Of a DNA stretch of 56,656 bases, positions 43,047-50,774 are shown piece by piece. Origin of the DNA: Cyanobacteria bacterium SBLK (GTDB lineage Bacteria > Cyanobacteriota > Cyanobacteriia > Cyanobacteriales > Spirulinaceae). The position numbers and the translations under genes were made by a program. The DNA is taken from contig JAGHZQ010000086.1 of NCBI GenBank assembly GCA_017746715.1, positions 1-56,656 on the forward strand. Reading direction: 5' to 3'. Under the pieces are notes generated by a model, which ran no database searches, was not told where the DNA came from, and worked only from the letters and a program-made list of their open reading frames with translations. Positions within the stretch are counted from its first letter, which is position 1. Each line of letters begins with the position of its first letter.

Positions 43047-43838
43047 TTATCTGTTCTCATCAAACTGACATGCTCCCAAAGGATTTAACCAAAAAATAAT
43101 TTCTTTTTTAAGATGCTGTAAATCTTTGGTGGTTTCTTGTTTGAACCATTGCGCGATCGCATCGATGGGGGTAAAAATTTCTCCTGTTTGCCAACTAATT
43201 TCTTGATTGATGGGAGTCGTATGAGTTCCGGGTAAAATTTTCAAGGAAATCATATCGGAAAAGCGCGATCGCAAAACAGGATGCAAATCGTAGGTTTGAT
43301 CGATGGTGTCTCTTCTAAATTTAATTAAAAGATTACGACGAGTTCTATATTCTTTGGCAATCAGTTCGCTCGTTTCTTCTGGGTTGGGGGTAAATTCTAA
43401 ATTAAAGGTTGGCGTTAGTTGTAATTGCTCGGCGAAAGGAATGGAGCGATCGACGGGATAATTATTATAAGAAATGAACATATTGCCGGCTCGTTCGATT
43501 TCATATAAACTACCAATGAGTAAGTGTAATTTACATCCCATACTATGACCCAAACCGTAAATCGGTAAAGCCGTATCGGTTAAAAGTCTTTTGGCATAGA
43601 GGCGATCGCAAATGGTTTCAAAGCGATTGAGAACGTCTCGGGCAATCGCGGCATGATCGAAGGTATTTAAAAAGGGAATTGTAACAACGGCAAAGCCAGC
43701 ATCGGCTAATTGTTCTAATAGCCAACGGTAGGTTAAATGGGGTGCGGTGCCGATAAATGCTCCACCTAAAAAATGAATGATGCCAATTGTGCGATCGGGA
43801 ACGATAACCCAATTTCCTGCTATTTCTTGCCAAACCAT
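43047..43838 (-). CDS. DUF1350 alpha/beta-hydrolase-like protein
   Basis: A 263-residue protein of the DUF1350 family found in cyanobacteria and plants. IIHFLGGAFIGTAPHLTYRW is the conserved opening. GLGHSMGCKLHLLIGS resembles a nucleophile elbow (Gly-His-Ser-Met-Gly). LPGTHTTP lies where a catalytic His would be expected. A hydrolase fold is likely; the substrate is unknown. It converges with the peptidase-like gene and starts 90 bp from the divergent gene at 43928. Confidence 0.8.
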   Translation of the reverse strand: MVWQEIAGNWVIVPDRTIGIIHFLGGAFIGTAPHLTYRWLLEQLADAGFAVVTIPFLNTFDHAAIARDVLNRFETICDRLYAKRLLTDTALPIYGLGHSMGCKLHLLIGSLYEIERAGNMFISYNNYPVDRSIPFAEQLQLTPTFNLEFTPNPEETSELIAKEYRTRRNLLIKFRRDTIDQTYDLHPVLRSRFSDMISLKILPGTHTTPINQEISWQTGEIFTPIDAIAQWFKQETTKDLQHLKKEIIFWLNPLGACQFDENR

Positions 43839-43927
43839 TTCAGTTGTCAGTTATCGGTGAAGAATGAGGAATGCGCCATTCTAGATTACCAGTGTATTAC
43901 AATTAAGGAAAGTTTGCCGAGCATCCC

Positions 43928-44863
43928 ATGGCCGATATTAACAAACTCATTAACCAATTTGCTGCGGAAGAAGAGCAGATAGGCGATCGCGAATTTCTTG
44001 CCCCTTGTGTGGGTGGAGGAAAGGTTCGCACTTCGATCGGTAATATTATTTACACGTTTGCAACCCGTCCGGCGGATTTTGAAGGCTGGGGGATTTTTCT
44101 GCCGATCGATCGCCAAATCGCGGAGATTTTCGACGAGCCGAATTTGCCCCAAATTACAGAATATTTAAAATTATTAAAACCCTTGCGTTTGCGTTTGCTT
44201 TATGCTTTGCGCGGGCAAACGTGGCTGGCTTATCCCGTCAATGAGTCGGATATGAAACAGCGTTTTGGGACGGTTAAACCCATCGTCGTGCATTTGGTGG
44301 AGGATGGGGGACAATTGGAATGTATTATCGCTCGGGTTGACGGGACGATTTGCTGGTTCGAGGAGTGCGATCGCCGTGCCGATCCCCAAATGGACGAACA
44401 GTTACGAGAGGGGTTGCGCCAAGAAACGCTTCCAGAAAGCCTTCGTTTTGCGGGAATGACCCCAGAAATGCAAACCGCTTACAGTATTGCTTGGCAGCGT
44501 ACCGAAGCGGGACAGAGACAAATACAGCATCGCCAACAGGTGCAAGCAGCGAGAGAAAATCAACGAACTTCTCGCCAAAGACCCCGCGATCGCCGACGCG
44601 ATCGCCATCCGACTCGCTACAGTGAAAGCTATGAAGAAACGCGCTTGCGGGAAGCCTTACAACAAGGAGGCGGACAATTACAAAATTATCGCGATCGCGG
44701 TGACTATTGGCAAGTAGAATGGCAAACCGCCGACGGACACTTACACAGTTCTGCTATTGATAAAAATGATTTAACCGTCGTCAGTTCGGGAGTCTGCTTG
44801 AGCGGGCGCGATCGGGATTTCGATCTACAATCTCTCGTGGGGGTTATGCGCTATGAAGGTTAA
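43928..44863 (+). CDS. Conserved cyanobacterial protein of unknown function
   Basis: A 311-residue protein I do not recognise by name. The first 190 residues are a folded domain (FLAPCVGGGKVRTSIGNIIY, GWGIFLPIDRQIAEIFDEPN). A highly charged region follows (TSRQRPRDRRRDRHPTRYSE, about 215-235), and then a C-terminal domain with WQVEWQTADGHLHSSAIDKN. The basic linker may bind nucleic acid, but this is speculation. No signal peptide or membrane helix is seen. Nothing in the neighbourhood points to a pathway. Confidence 0.8.
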   Translation: MADINKLINQFAAEEEQIGDREFLAPCVGGGKVRTSIGNIIYTFATRPADFEGWGIFLPIDRQIAEIFDEPNLPQITEYLKLLKPLRLRLLYALRGQTWLAYPVNESDMKQRFGTVKPIVVHLVEDGGQLECIIARVDGTICWFEECDRRADPQMDEQLREGLRQETLPESLRFAGMTPEMQTAYSIAWQRTEAGQRQIQHRQQVQAARENQRTSRQRPRDRRRDRHPTRYSESYEETRLREALQQGGGQLQNYRDRGDYWQVEWQTADGHLHSSAIDKNDLTVVSSGVCLSGRDRDFDLQSLVGVMRYEG

Positions 44864-45252
44864 TCAAAATTTGATGCCACAGTTGAAAAAAAATTTTTGC
44901 CACCAATAAAACCAAAATATTTATATTATCCAGATTAAGATTTGAAGACATCCGCATTTTGAAAGAAATGAAGGAAATAACTGCGGAAGGAAAAGATTAT
45001 GGCGGAGCCAAATAAAGCAAGTTTTTAAAATACAGATTTGACAGCGATCTCTACTCACAATTGATTCTTGTTCATTCCCGAATTAATGGAGACGCGATCG
45101 CTTTCGTGACTCGTATAATCCTTTCTCGGTAAATATTTGAGTGCTTTCGAGCCGAAAAACGCGATCGACTCAAAACCGTCTCTGACGTTGATTGATATTG
45201 ATTTCTATTGGTGCTATTGTATTTGTACGATAAAAGAGAAAGAGATCGCCTG
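44864..45252. other. Interval with no recognised gene
   Basis: About 390 bp, A/T-rich. No open frame over 66 codons looks like a gene and no tRNA, palindrome or repeat is evident. It presumably holds the promoter of the small gene at 45253. Confidence 0.5.
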
Positions 45253-45477
45253 ATGAGCAGCAGTCCAAACATTCATCTTACCAACGAGCCACGGCGCTAT
45301 ATTGATAGCCAAGCCAGTGATGAAGATGTCTATACAACTCCCAGTGAATCTATTCGCGACCCGATCCGGCACGATATGCAAGACTGGCAGGTTGTCAACA
45401 CGATCCGCAAAGGATTGAACGAAGCTGCTGACGGCGTGTTTGTATCGGAGTCTATTATCGTCCCGAACGAAGATTAA
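45253..45477 (+). CDS. ParD-like antitoxin, apparently without a toxin partner
   Basis: A 74-residue protein with SSSPNIHLTNEPRRYIDSQA near the N-terminus, a spaced TPSESIRDPIRHDMQDW helix and VVNTIRKGLNEAADG near the C-terminus. The order (LT-x-YID-Q, SE-IRD-IR, IRKGL-EA--G) fits ParD/CopG antitoxins with a ribbon-helix-helix N-terminus. The expected ParE toxin is not next to it; the next gene is a transport adaptor. ATG at 45253 is preferred to the earlier in-frame start. The assignment is by pattern only. Confidence 0.55.
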   Translation: MSSSPNIHLTNEPRRYIDSQASDEDVYTTPSESIRDPIRHDMQDWQVVNTIRKGLNEAADGVFVSESIIVPNED

Positions 45478-45544
45478 CTCCGGATTATGGCATTTTCTCA
45501 TCCTATCCCGTGTTTAGATCGTATTAAGAGTCGCCGGTAAAAAA

Positions 45545-46786
45545 ATGCCCAAACTCAGCACGGCGATCGCATTTTCCCTCCTTCCGTTTCTCCTTGTCGT
45601 CACGGGGTGCAGTACGGGAGAAAATGATATAGCGCGATCGCAGCCCCAACAGCAACCCGATAACCAACCCATCGCCGTTAACTTGGAAATCGCGAGATCG
45701 GGTCGCTTGCAAAGTCCCGTCGAGTATATTGGCAGTACCCAACCCTTAAAAACCGTCTCCCTGCGCTCTCAAGTCGAAGGGAGATTGTTGGTCTTAGAAG
45801 TCGATGTCGGCGATCGCGTCCGTCGAGGGCAAATTTTAGCGCGGTTGGACGACAGTATTTTAGCCGCTAGCGTCAGCGAAGCCGAAGCCCAACTCGCCGC
45901 TTTTAACGCCGAGATCGAACGGGGACGCACTCAAGTGAATAACGCCCGCACGGAACTCGAACGCGCCAAAATCGAACTGGAACAGGCAAAAAATGACGCA
46001 GAACGCTACAATAATTTAGCCAAAGATGGAGCCGTTTCCCAACGAGAAGCGGAACTGTTTCAAACTGCCGTAGAAGTTGCCCAGCAAACCGTCAATACCG
46101 CCCGAGAGAACATTCGCGCTGAAGAAAGAGCCATTGAAGCCCGTTTGGGACAACTCGCCGCACAACGGGCAATTTTAGCGAGAGAACAACAGCGACAAAC
46201 CTTTGCCCGTTTGATTTCTCCTATCGATGGCAGGGTTTTAGAGCGAGCAAGCGATCCGGGAAGCCTCGTGACGGCGGGAGAAGCCGTGCTGGCATTAGGA
46301 GATTTTAGCAGTATAAAAGCGATCGTTCCCCTCTCCGAATTGGATCTGGCAGGAGTGGGAGTAGGACAATCCGTAAAAGTGCAACTAGATGCTTTTAGCG
46401 ATCGCATCTTTCCTGGGAGAGTCACCCGTATTTCTCCCGTTGCCGATCCCGAGTCCAGACAAATTCCCGTCGAAGTCACCTTTCCCAACTTTAACGATCG
46501 CATCGGTAGCGGTTTATTGGCAAGAGTGACCTTTGCCCCCCAAGAACAACCGAAAATTATCATTCCCGTCAATGCCGTGCAAAATTTAGAAGAGAAAAAA
46601 GGCGCTCTATTCGTCGTGCAGGGAGAGGATCGGGTTGTCAAGCGAACAGTTTTTCTTGGCGATCGCGCCGAAGGAAAAGTAGAAATTCTCTCGGGCATTG
46701 CCGACGGCGATCGCTTTGTCGTCAATAGCGCCAAACCCCTCCAAGACGGCGATCGCATTCGTGCCAGCATCCTTTCCCCCAACTAA
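45545..46786 (+). CDS. RND efflux periplasmic adaptor lipoprotein
   Basis: A 413-residue membrane fusion protein. The signal peptide ends with the lipobox VVTGC (Cys22), so it is predicted to be a lipoprotein in the periplasm. It shows the barrel-sandwich/lipoyl halves (VSLRSQVEGRLLVLEVDVGD and FARLISPIDGRVLERASDPG), a long coiled coil in between (about 115-210), and a beta-barrel domain (VGQSVKVQLDAFSDRIFPGR). These proteins link an RND pump to an outer-membrane channel. No pump or channel gene follows; tRNA-Ser is next. A distant partner is therefore needed. Confidence 0.9.
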   Translation: MPKLSTAIAFSLLPFLLVVTGCSTGENDIARSQPQQQPDNQPIAVNLEIARSGRLQSPVEYIGSTQPLKTVSLRSQVEGRLLVLEVDVGDRVRRGQILARLDDSILAASVSEAEAQLAAFNAEIERGRTQVNNARTELERAKIELEQAKNDAERYNNLAKDGAVSQREAELFQTAVEVAQQTVNTARENIRAEERAIEARLGQLAAQRAILAREQQRQTFARLISPIDGRVLERASDPGSLVTAGEAVLALGDFSSIKAIVPLSELDLAGVGVGQSVKVQLDAFSDRIFPGRVTRISPVADPESRQIPVEVTFPNFNDRIGSGLLARVTFAPQEQPKIIIPVNAVQNLEEKKGALFVVQGEDRVVKRTVFLGDRAEGKVEILSGIADGDRFVVNSAKPLQDGDRIRASILSPN

Positions 46787-46857
46787 CGCGATCGTCTTCA
46801 GATCATTGCTCCCCCATCTCCCCTCTCAGTAACAAATTTGTTATAATGCGGAAACTT

Positions 46858-46942
46858 GGAGAGGTGGCAGAGTGGTCGAATGCGCTCGACTTGAAATCGA
46901 GTGAGCCGCAAGGTTCCGTGGGTTCGAATCCCACCCTCTCCG
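46858..46942 (+). tRNA. tRNA-Ser (TGA)
   Basis: An 85-nt class II tRNA. Acceptor GGAGAGG pairs with CCTCTCC, discriminator G. The anticodon stem CTCGA/TCGAG encloses loop CTTGAAA with anticodon TGA. A long variable arm (GTGAGCCGCAAGGTTCCGT) precedes the T arm GGGTTCGAATCCC. CCA is not encoded. Confidence 0.96.
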
Positions 46943-47032
46943 TATTTGTCAAAATCCGTATTTGTCAAAAAGCAAGCCTAAACAATACAAAATTAATTGG
47001 CTGAATTTTATAAATTAAACGATATCAAATAA

Positions 47033-47106
47033 TCGGGATGACTGGATTTGAACCAGCGGCCCCTTCGTCCCGAACGAAGTGCGCTACCAAACTGCGCTAC
47101 ATCCCG
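47033..47106 (-). tRNA. tRNA-Pro (CGG)
   Basis: On the minus strand a 74-nt cloverleaf. Acceptor CGGGATG pairs with CATCCCG, discriminator A. The D arm contains AGCGCAGTTTGGTAGCGC, the anticodon stem CTTCG/CGAAG encloses TTCGGGA with CGG, and the T arm contains GGTTCAAATCC. CCA is not encoded. It is convergent with the nearby tRNA-Ser. Confidence 0.95.
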
Positions 47107-47269
47107 AAATGAGAAATTTTTCTTACAGTTTCCAATTATAACAGTTTTTTGGCATTGCGAACCGGAAATGCGATCGCCCGCTAAAAATTTCCGATCGTTT
47201 CCTCTAGGGGTTTTTCGCTAATTTCTGTAAGATAGGCATATTATACAAGACCGTTCGAGAAGATTTGCC

Positions 47270-47647
47270 ATGTCTTTAGATAGCCTGAAACCCGCTCAAA
47301 AAGCAGCGTGGATGGTATATCAACCTTATTTTCAAGGGCAGAAGCGCCAGATTCTCCCTTATGCCATCGGTCTCTACCAAAAAGGCTCTCTAGAAGGAGA
47401 GCGCCCCATTGAAGGTCGAGAAGAAGGCGTCCCTTTTGTGGCCACTTGGTTTGTCTCCAAACTGCCCGCAGAACTCACGCGCTGTCGCCTGCAATTTGAT
47501 GGGAATGCAGAACTCAGTTATGAAGTCGATATGCAAAATTCAGAATTTGTCGATTACCTAATTGAAGTCATCGCAAGTTACAAGCGCACGAAAATTACTG
47601 ACTTTTCGAGAGCATTCTATCGTAAATTATTACGAGCCGAAAGTTAA
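47270..47647 (+). CDS. EbsA-like type IV pilus-associated protein
   Basis: A 125-residue protein reading MSLDSLKPAQKAAWMVYQPY, then GQKRQILPYAIGLYQKG, FVATWFVSKLP and CRLQFDGNAELSYEVDMQNS, ending FSRAFYRKLL. I associate this with EbsA, a cyanobacterial protein reported to join Hfq and the PilB ATPase in a complex needed for type IV pili and biofilm suppression. The identification is from memory of the family pattern, so the symbol is withheld. It has no signal peptide, in keeping with a cytoplasmic partner of PilB. It stands alone, 76 bp before the next gene. Confidence 0.6.
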   Translation: MSLDSLKPAQKAAWMVYQPYFQGQKRQILPYAIGLYQKGSLEGERPIEGREEGVPFVATWFVSKLPAELTRCRLQFDGNAELSYEVDMQNSEFVDYLIEVIASYKRTKITDFSRAFYRKLLRAES

Positions 47648-47723
47648 GTCAACCAATTCCGTTCCCATAATTCAACCATAAGAGTCCAAACATTAGCGTC
47701 CAAAATGTAATGGAGTGAGGGTG

Positions 47724-48806
47724 ATGCCAAAGACCAAATGTTTATTAGTCGGATCGACTGAAGTATATGGCGGGAAATCCGCAACCATCGTCGGGATAGC
47801 CCATCAGCTTCAACAAAAAGGAATTGCGATCGGTTATGGTAAACCCTTGGGAACTTATCCCAGTCAAGACCTTGCTGATGCCAGCGAAGAAGACGTACGC
47901 TTTATCGCTGGCGCTCTCGATTTGAGCGATCGCCACTATAAAGCCCCCGTGTTCTGTTTGGATGAATTGACCATTCGCAAGCAACTACAAAGCGAAAGCC
48001 GACAAGATAATTCAGAATTGCTTGCCAGTTATATCGGCGATATTGCCGGCGATTTAATTTTGCTCGAGGGACCTTCGACCCTTTCGGAAGGACAATTATT
48101 CGATCTCTCCTTGGGTCAAATGTCAGTACAGTTGGATGCCCCCATTTTGTTGGTGTCTCGCTATCATGCCCTCGAATTGCTCGATCGCCTCTTAGCCGCC
48201 AAAATCGAGTTGGGCGATCGCTTGTTAGGGGTACTTTTGAGCGACATTCCCGAAGAAGATTGGCAATTGGTGGAAACCGAGATCGAACCCTTCCTCAAAC
48301 GGCAAAATATCGAGGTTTTCGGTCGCTTGCCCGGCAACAATCTCTTACGCAGCGTCAGCGTGCGGGAACTGGCTAAAAAACTAGAAGCAAAAGTTCTCTG
48401 TCGCGAGGATCGTTTGGATTTAATGATAGAAACCCTTACCATTGGGGCGATGAATGTAAACTCGGCTTTAGAATATTTCCGCAAGGGGAAAAATATGGCA
48501 GTGGTGACGGGGGGCGATCGCAGCGAGTTGCAATTGGCAGCTTTGGAAACTTCGACGAATTGCTTGATTTTAACGGGTCACGCTCCACCGCAGGATTTTG
48601 TTCTCGCCCGAGCCGAAGATTTGGAAATTCCCATTTTATCCGTCGATTTGGATACCTTAACCACGGTAGAAATTGCCGATCGTGCGTTTGGTCAAGTCCG
48701 CTTGCAAGAGGCAATCAAAGTCGATTGCATTCGCGAGTTAATGGACGAGCATTTCGATATAGATCGCCTGATCGGGGCTTTAGATTTACAATTGGCTGCC
48801 GTATAA
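47724..48806 (+). CDS. BioD-like/DRTGG phosphotransacetylase-family protein
   Basis: A 360-residue protein. The N-terminal AAA_26/BioD-like domain has CLLVGSTEVYGGKSATIVGI, a P-loop variant, and DLILLEGPSTLSEGQLFDLS. The C-terminal half is a DRTGG-like domain (VLCREDRLDLMIETLTIGAM, GKNMAVVTGGDRSELQLAAL). This pairing equals the regulatory N-terminal part of long phosphotransacetylases, without the catalytic acetyltransferase domain. It is a stand-alone conserved cyanobacterial protein, possibly a nucleotide-binding regulator. ATG at 47724 has a GGAGTGAGG ribosome-binding site just upstream. Confidence 0.85.
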   Translation: MPKTKCLLVGSTEVYGGKSATIVGIAHQLQQKGIAIGYGKPLGTYPSQDLADASEEDVRFIAGALDLSDRHYKAPVFCLDELTIRKQLQSESRQDNSELLASYIGDIAGDLILLEGPSTLSEGQLFDLSLGQMSVQLDAPILLVSRYHALELLDRLLAAKIELGDRLLGVLLSDIPEEDWQLVETEIEPFLKRQNIEVFGRLPGNNLLRSVSVRELAKKLEAKVLCREDRLDLMIETLTIGAMNVNSALEYFRKGKNMAVVTGGDRSELQLAALETSTNCLILTGHAPPQDFVLARAEDLEIPILSVDLDTLTTVEIADRAFGQVRLQEAIKVDCIRELMDEHFDIDRLIGALDLQLAAV

Positions 48807-48983
48807 ATTCATAGGGCGATCGCCGAGGGTACGCTCCCGCTCGCTCGCTTTAGGTAAAAACGATAGGGTCGGAAATATTGAAATCCACATTGGTGCGCGT
48901 TCCCTAGGCGAGGAAACCTCGCCGGGGTCGCACCGGAGAATTCATATTTTCCAAGCCGGCTAAATTGTTATAGATACCTCGAA

Positions 48984-49955
48984 TCAAAGCGCGCGAGTGC
49001 TAAGACGCAAAAAATATTCTTGGGGAATGGGTTGTTCTCCCATATAAGTGGGTTCAAATTGCCACTGCTCGATCGCTTTTTTCACAAATTGTTTGGCTTT
49101 TTCAATGGAGATATTACCGGAAAGCACTTTAATCGATTGAGGATGTACAGTTGGTTTGCCGTTAGTTTCGATAAGGACAACCACCTCGATCTCAAACTCC
49201 CGTTCGATTTCAATCCCGAGGGGGAGTAAATAATCGATCGCGTTCAATTCTTTTTCGTTTTCTTTGGGTTTGGCAAGGCGATCGGGAATGTCGCGATGGG
49301 GGTGAGTCAATTGGGGAACGCCAACAGTGGCGATGAAGCGATCTCCGTTTGCAGGAGATGGGGGAGCTTCGGGAGATGGGAGAGCTTCGGGAGATGGGGG
49401 GGCTTCGGGAGATGGGGGAGCGGGAGTTAGAGGTTTGGGAGGAGGTTCTAGTACAGAACTTTGCATCGGGGGTTGAGGAGAGGGTTTCTCGGGTTCGGGA
49501 GAAGGGATAGGGGTTGGTGTGGGAATTGGTGTGGGAACAGGGGAAGGAGTAGAAGTAGGAGAAGGGATGGAAGTGGGTACTGGAGTTGGTGTTTTAGGAC
49601 GCTTTTGGGAAGGAGAAGGCTTTTTTTGAGGAGGAGAGGCAACTTTTTTCGGAATGAATTGCTGTTTTTGAGATGGAGAGGCAATCTTCTGAGACGCGAC
49701 TGGCTGTTTTGACTGGTTATTTTGTGAGAGCAGAGAAGGTGAGGATTGATTTTGGGGGCGATCGCGATTTGGGTTGGGTTTGTCTGGGGCGATCGCAATT
49801 GTCTCGATGGGAACGATCGCTTCTTCGACATTCCCAGATTTTTCTATCAGAACTGCCGAGCGTAGCATCCAGAGCAGCCCGAGGTGAAAGGCGATCGAAA
49901 CTAAAGTGACACCGAGCCAAAGTCCGGGGGGATCGCTATGATGCGGTTTGGTCAT
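48984..49955 (-). CDS. TonB-like energy-transducing protein
   Basis: A 323-residue protein with the classic TonB order. A short cytoplasmic end and one membrane helix (LGVTLVSIAFHLGLLWML) come first. A long Pro/Ser/Lys-rich periplasmic spacer follows (with four PPSPEA-type repeats from an 18-bp DNA unit at about 49355-49425), then a C-terminal TonB domain (IEREFEIEVVVLIETNGKPT to QWQFEPTYMGEQPIP). It probably transmits proton-motive energy from ExbB/ExbD to outer-membrane receptors. ExbB and ExbD lie about 3.4 kb away on the same strand. ATG at 49955 is the best start. Confidence 0.85.
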   Translation of the reverse strand: MTKPHHSDPPGLWLGVTLVSIAFHLGLLWMLRSAVLIEKSGNVEEAIVPIETIAIAPDKPNPNRDRPQNQSSPSLLSQNNQSKQPVASQKIASPSQKQQFIPKKVASPPQKKPSPSQKRPKTPTPVPTSIPSPTSTPSPVPTPIPTPTPIPSPEPEKPSPQPPMQSSVLEPPPKPLTPAPPSPEAPPSPEALPSPEAPPSPANGDRFIATVGVPQLTHPHRDIPDRLAKPKENEKELNAIDYLLPLGIEIEREFEIEVVVLIETNGKPTVHPQSIKVLSGNISIEKAKQFVKKAIEQWQFEPTYMGEQPIPQEYFLRLSTRAL

Positions 49956-50153
49956 TGCAAAAGGTTTTCTAGTTGAGTTCGATCGCATGATTAATCTGGC
50001 AAAAACACCCATTCACAACCTTCATCGGGCAAAAAACAAATCGGGATAAATTGTGCCAATTTGATTTTTGTTCGGGTTTGGCAGGTGAATCGGAGGACAG
50101 CGATCGCTTGTTGCGTGCTATATTTCTGTAAATATTTGAGAATGGTAGAGTTT

Positions 50154-50774
50154 ATGAAGATTGCTAACAAACTCGATCGACAACAATACTTGCAAACCAG
50201 TGAAGTTATTGATTGGCAGCATCCAGAAATCCAACAACTGGCTAAAAAATTGTCACGAGGAGAAACAACGGCAGCTGCGATCGCTAAAACTTGTTTTGAG
50301 TGGGTTCGCGATAATATCTTCCACAGTGTCGATTACCAAATGAACCCGGTCACGTGCAAAGCGTCCGATGTGCTGCACTATCAAACGGGCTATTGTTATG
50401 CAAAAAGCCATCTATTAGCAGCATTATTGCGGGCTAATGATATTCCCGCAGGATTTTGCTATCAGAGATTGAGTATTAATGACAATGGAGCACCTTATTG
50501 CCTGCATGGTTTGAATGCAGTGTATTTACCGGATATCGGCTGGTATCGCATCGATGCGAGGGGAAACAAAGACGGAATAAACGCTCAATTTGCACCCCCG
50601 AAAGAACGCTTAGCTTTCAAAATTCAGTTTCCCGAAGAAGCAGATTTTTCCAATATTTTTTCCGAACCGCTACCTGTTGTTATCGAGGCCTTAAAATCGC
50701 ATAACACGTGGAGCGAGATGCTTGAAAATCTTCCCGATATTGCCCGAGAAAACATATTAAGTATTCCAGATTAA
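50154..50774 (+). CDS. Transglutaminase-like cysteine protein
   Basis: A 206-residue transglutaminase-fold protein. Cys81 (TGYCYAKSHLLAALLRA), His118 (YCLHGLNAVYLP) and Asp134 (WYRIDARGN) form the expected catalytic triad. The family includes bacterial peptidases and amidases as well as cross-linking enzymes, so the reaction is open. There is no signal peptide, so it is cytoplasmic. ATG at 50154 is preferred; an ATG four codons earlier is possible. The 3' end overlaps the 3' end of the M48-like gene on the other strand by 18 bp. Confidence 0.85.
   Translation: MKIANKLDRQQYLQTSEVIDWQHPEIQQLAKKLSRGETTAAAIAKTCFEWVRDNIFHSVDYQMNPVTCKASDVLHYQTGYCYAKSHLLAALLRANDIPAGFCYQRLSINDNGAPYCLHGLNAVYLPDIGWYRIDARGNKDGINAQFAPPKERLAFKIQFPEEADFSNIFSEPLPVVIEALKSHNTWSEMLENLPDIARENILSIPD

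Noticed and set aside
48807..48983. Possible riboswitch or small RNA between 48806 and 48984
   Set aside because: A GGCGAGGAAACCTCGCC hairpin is present but no known riboswitch core or promoter could be seen.
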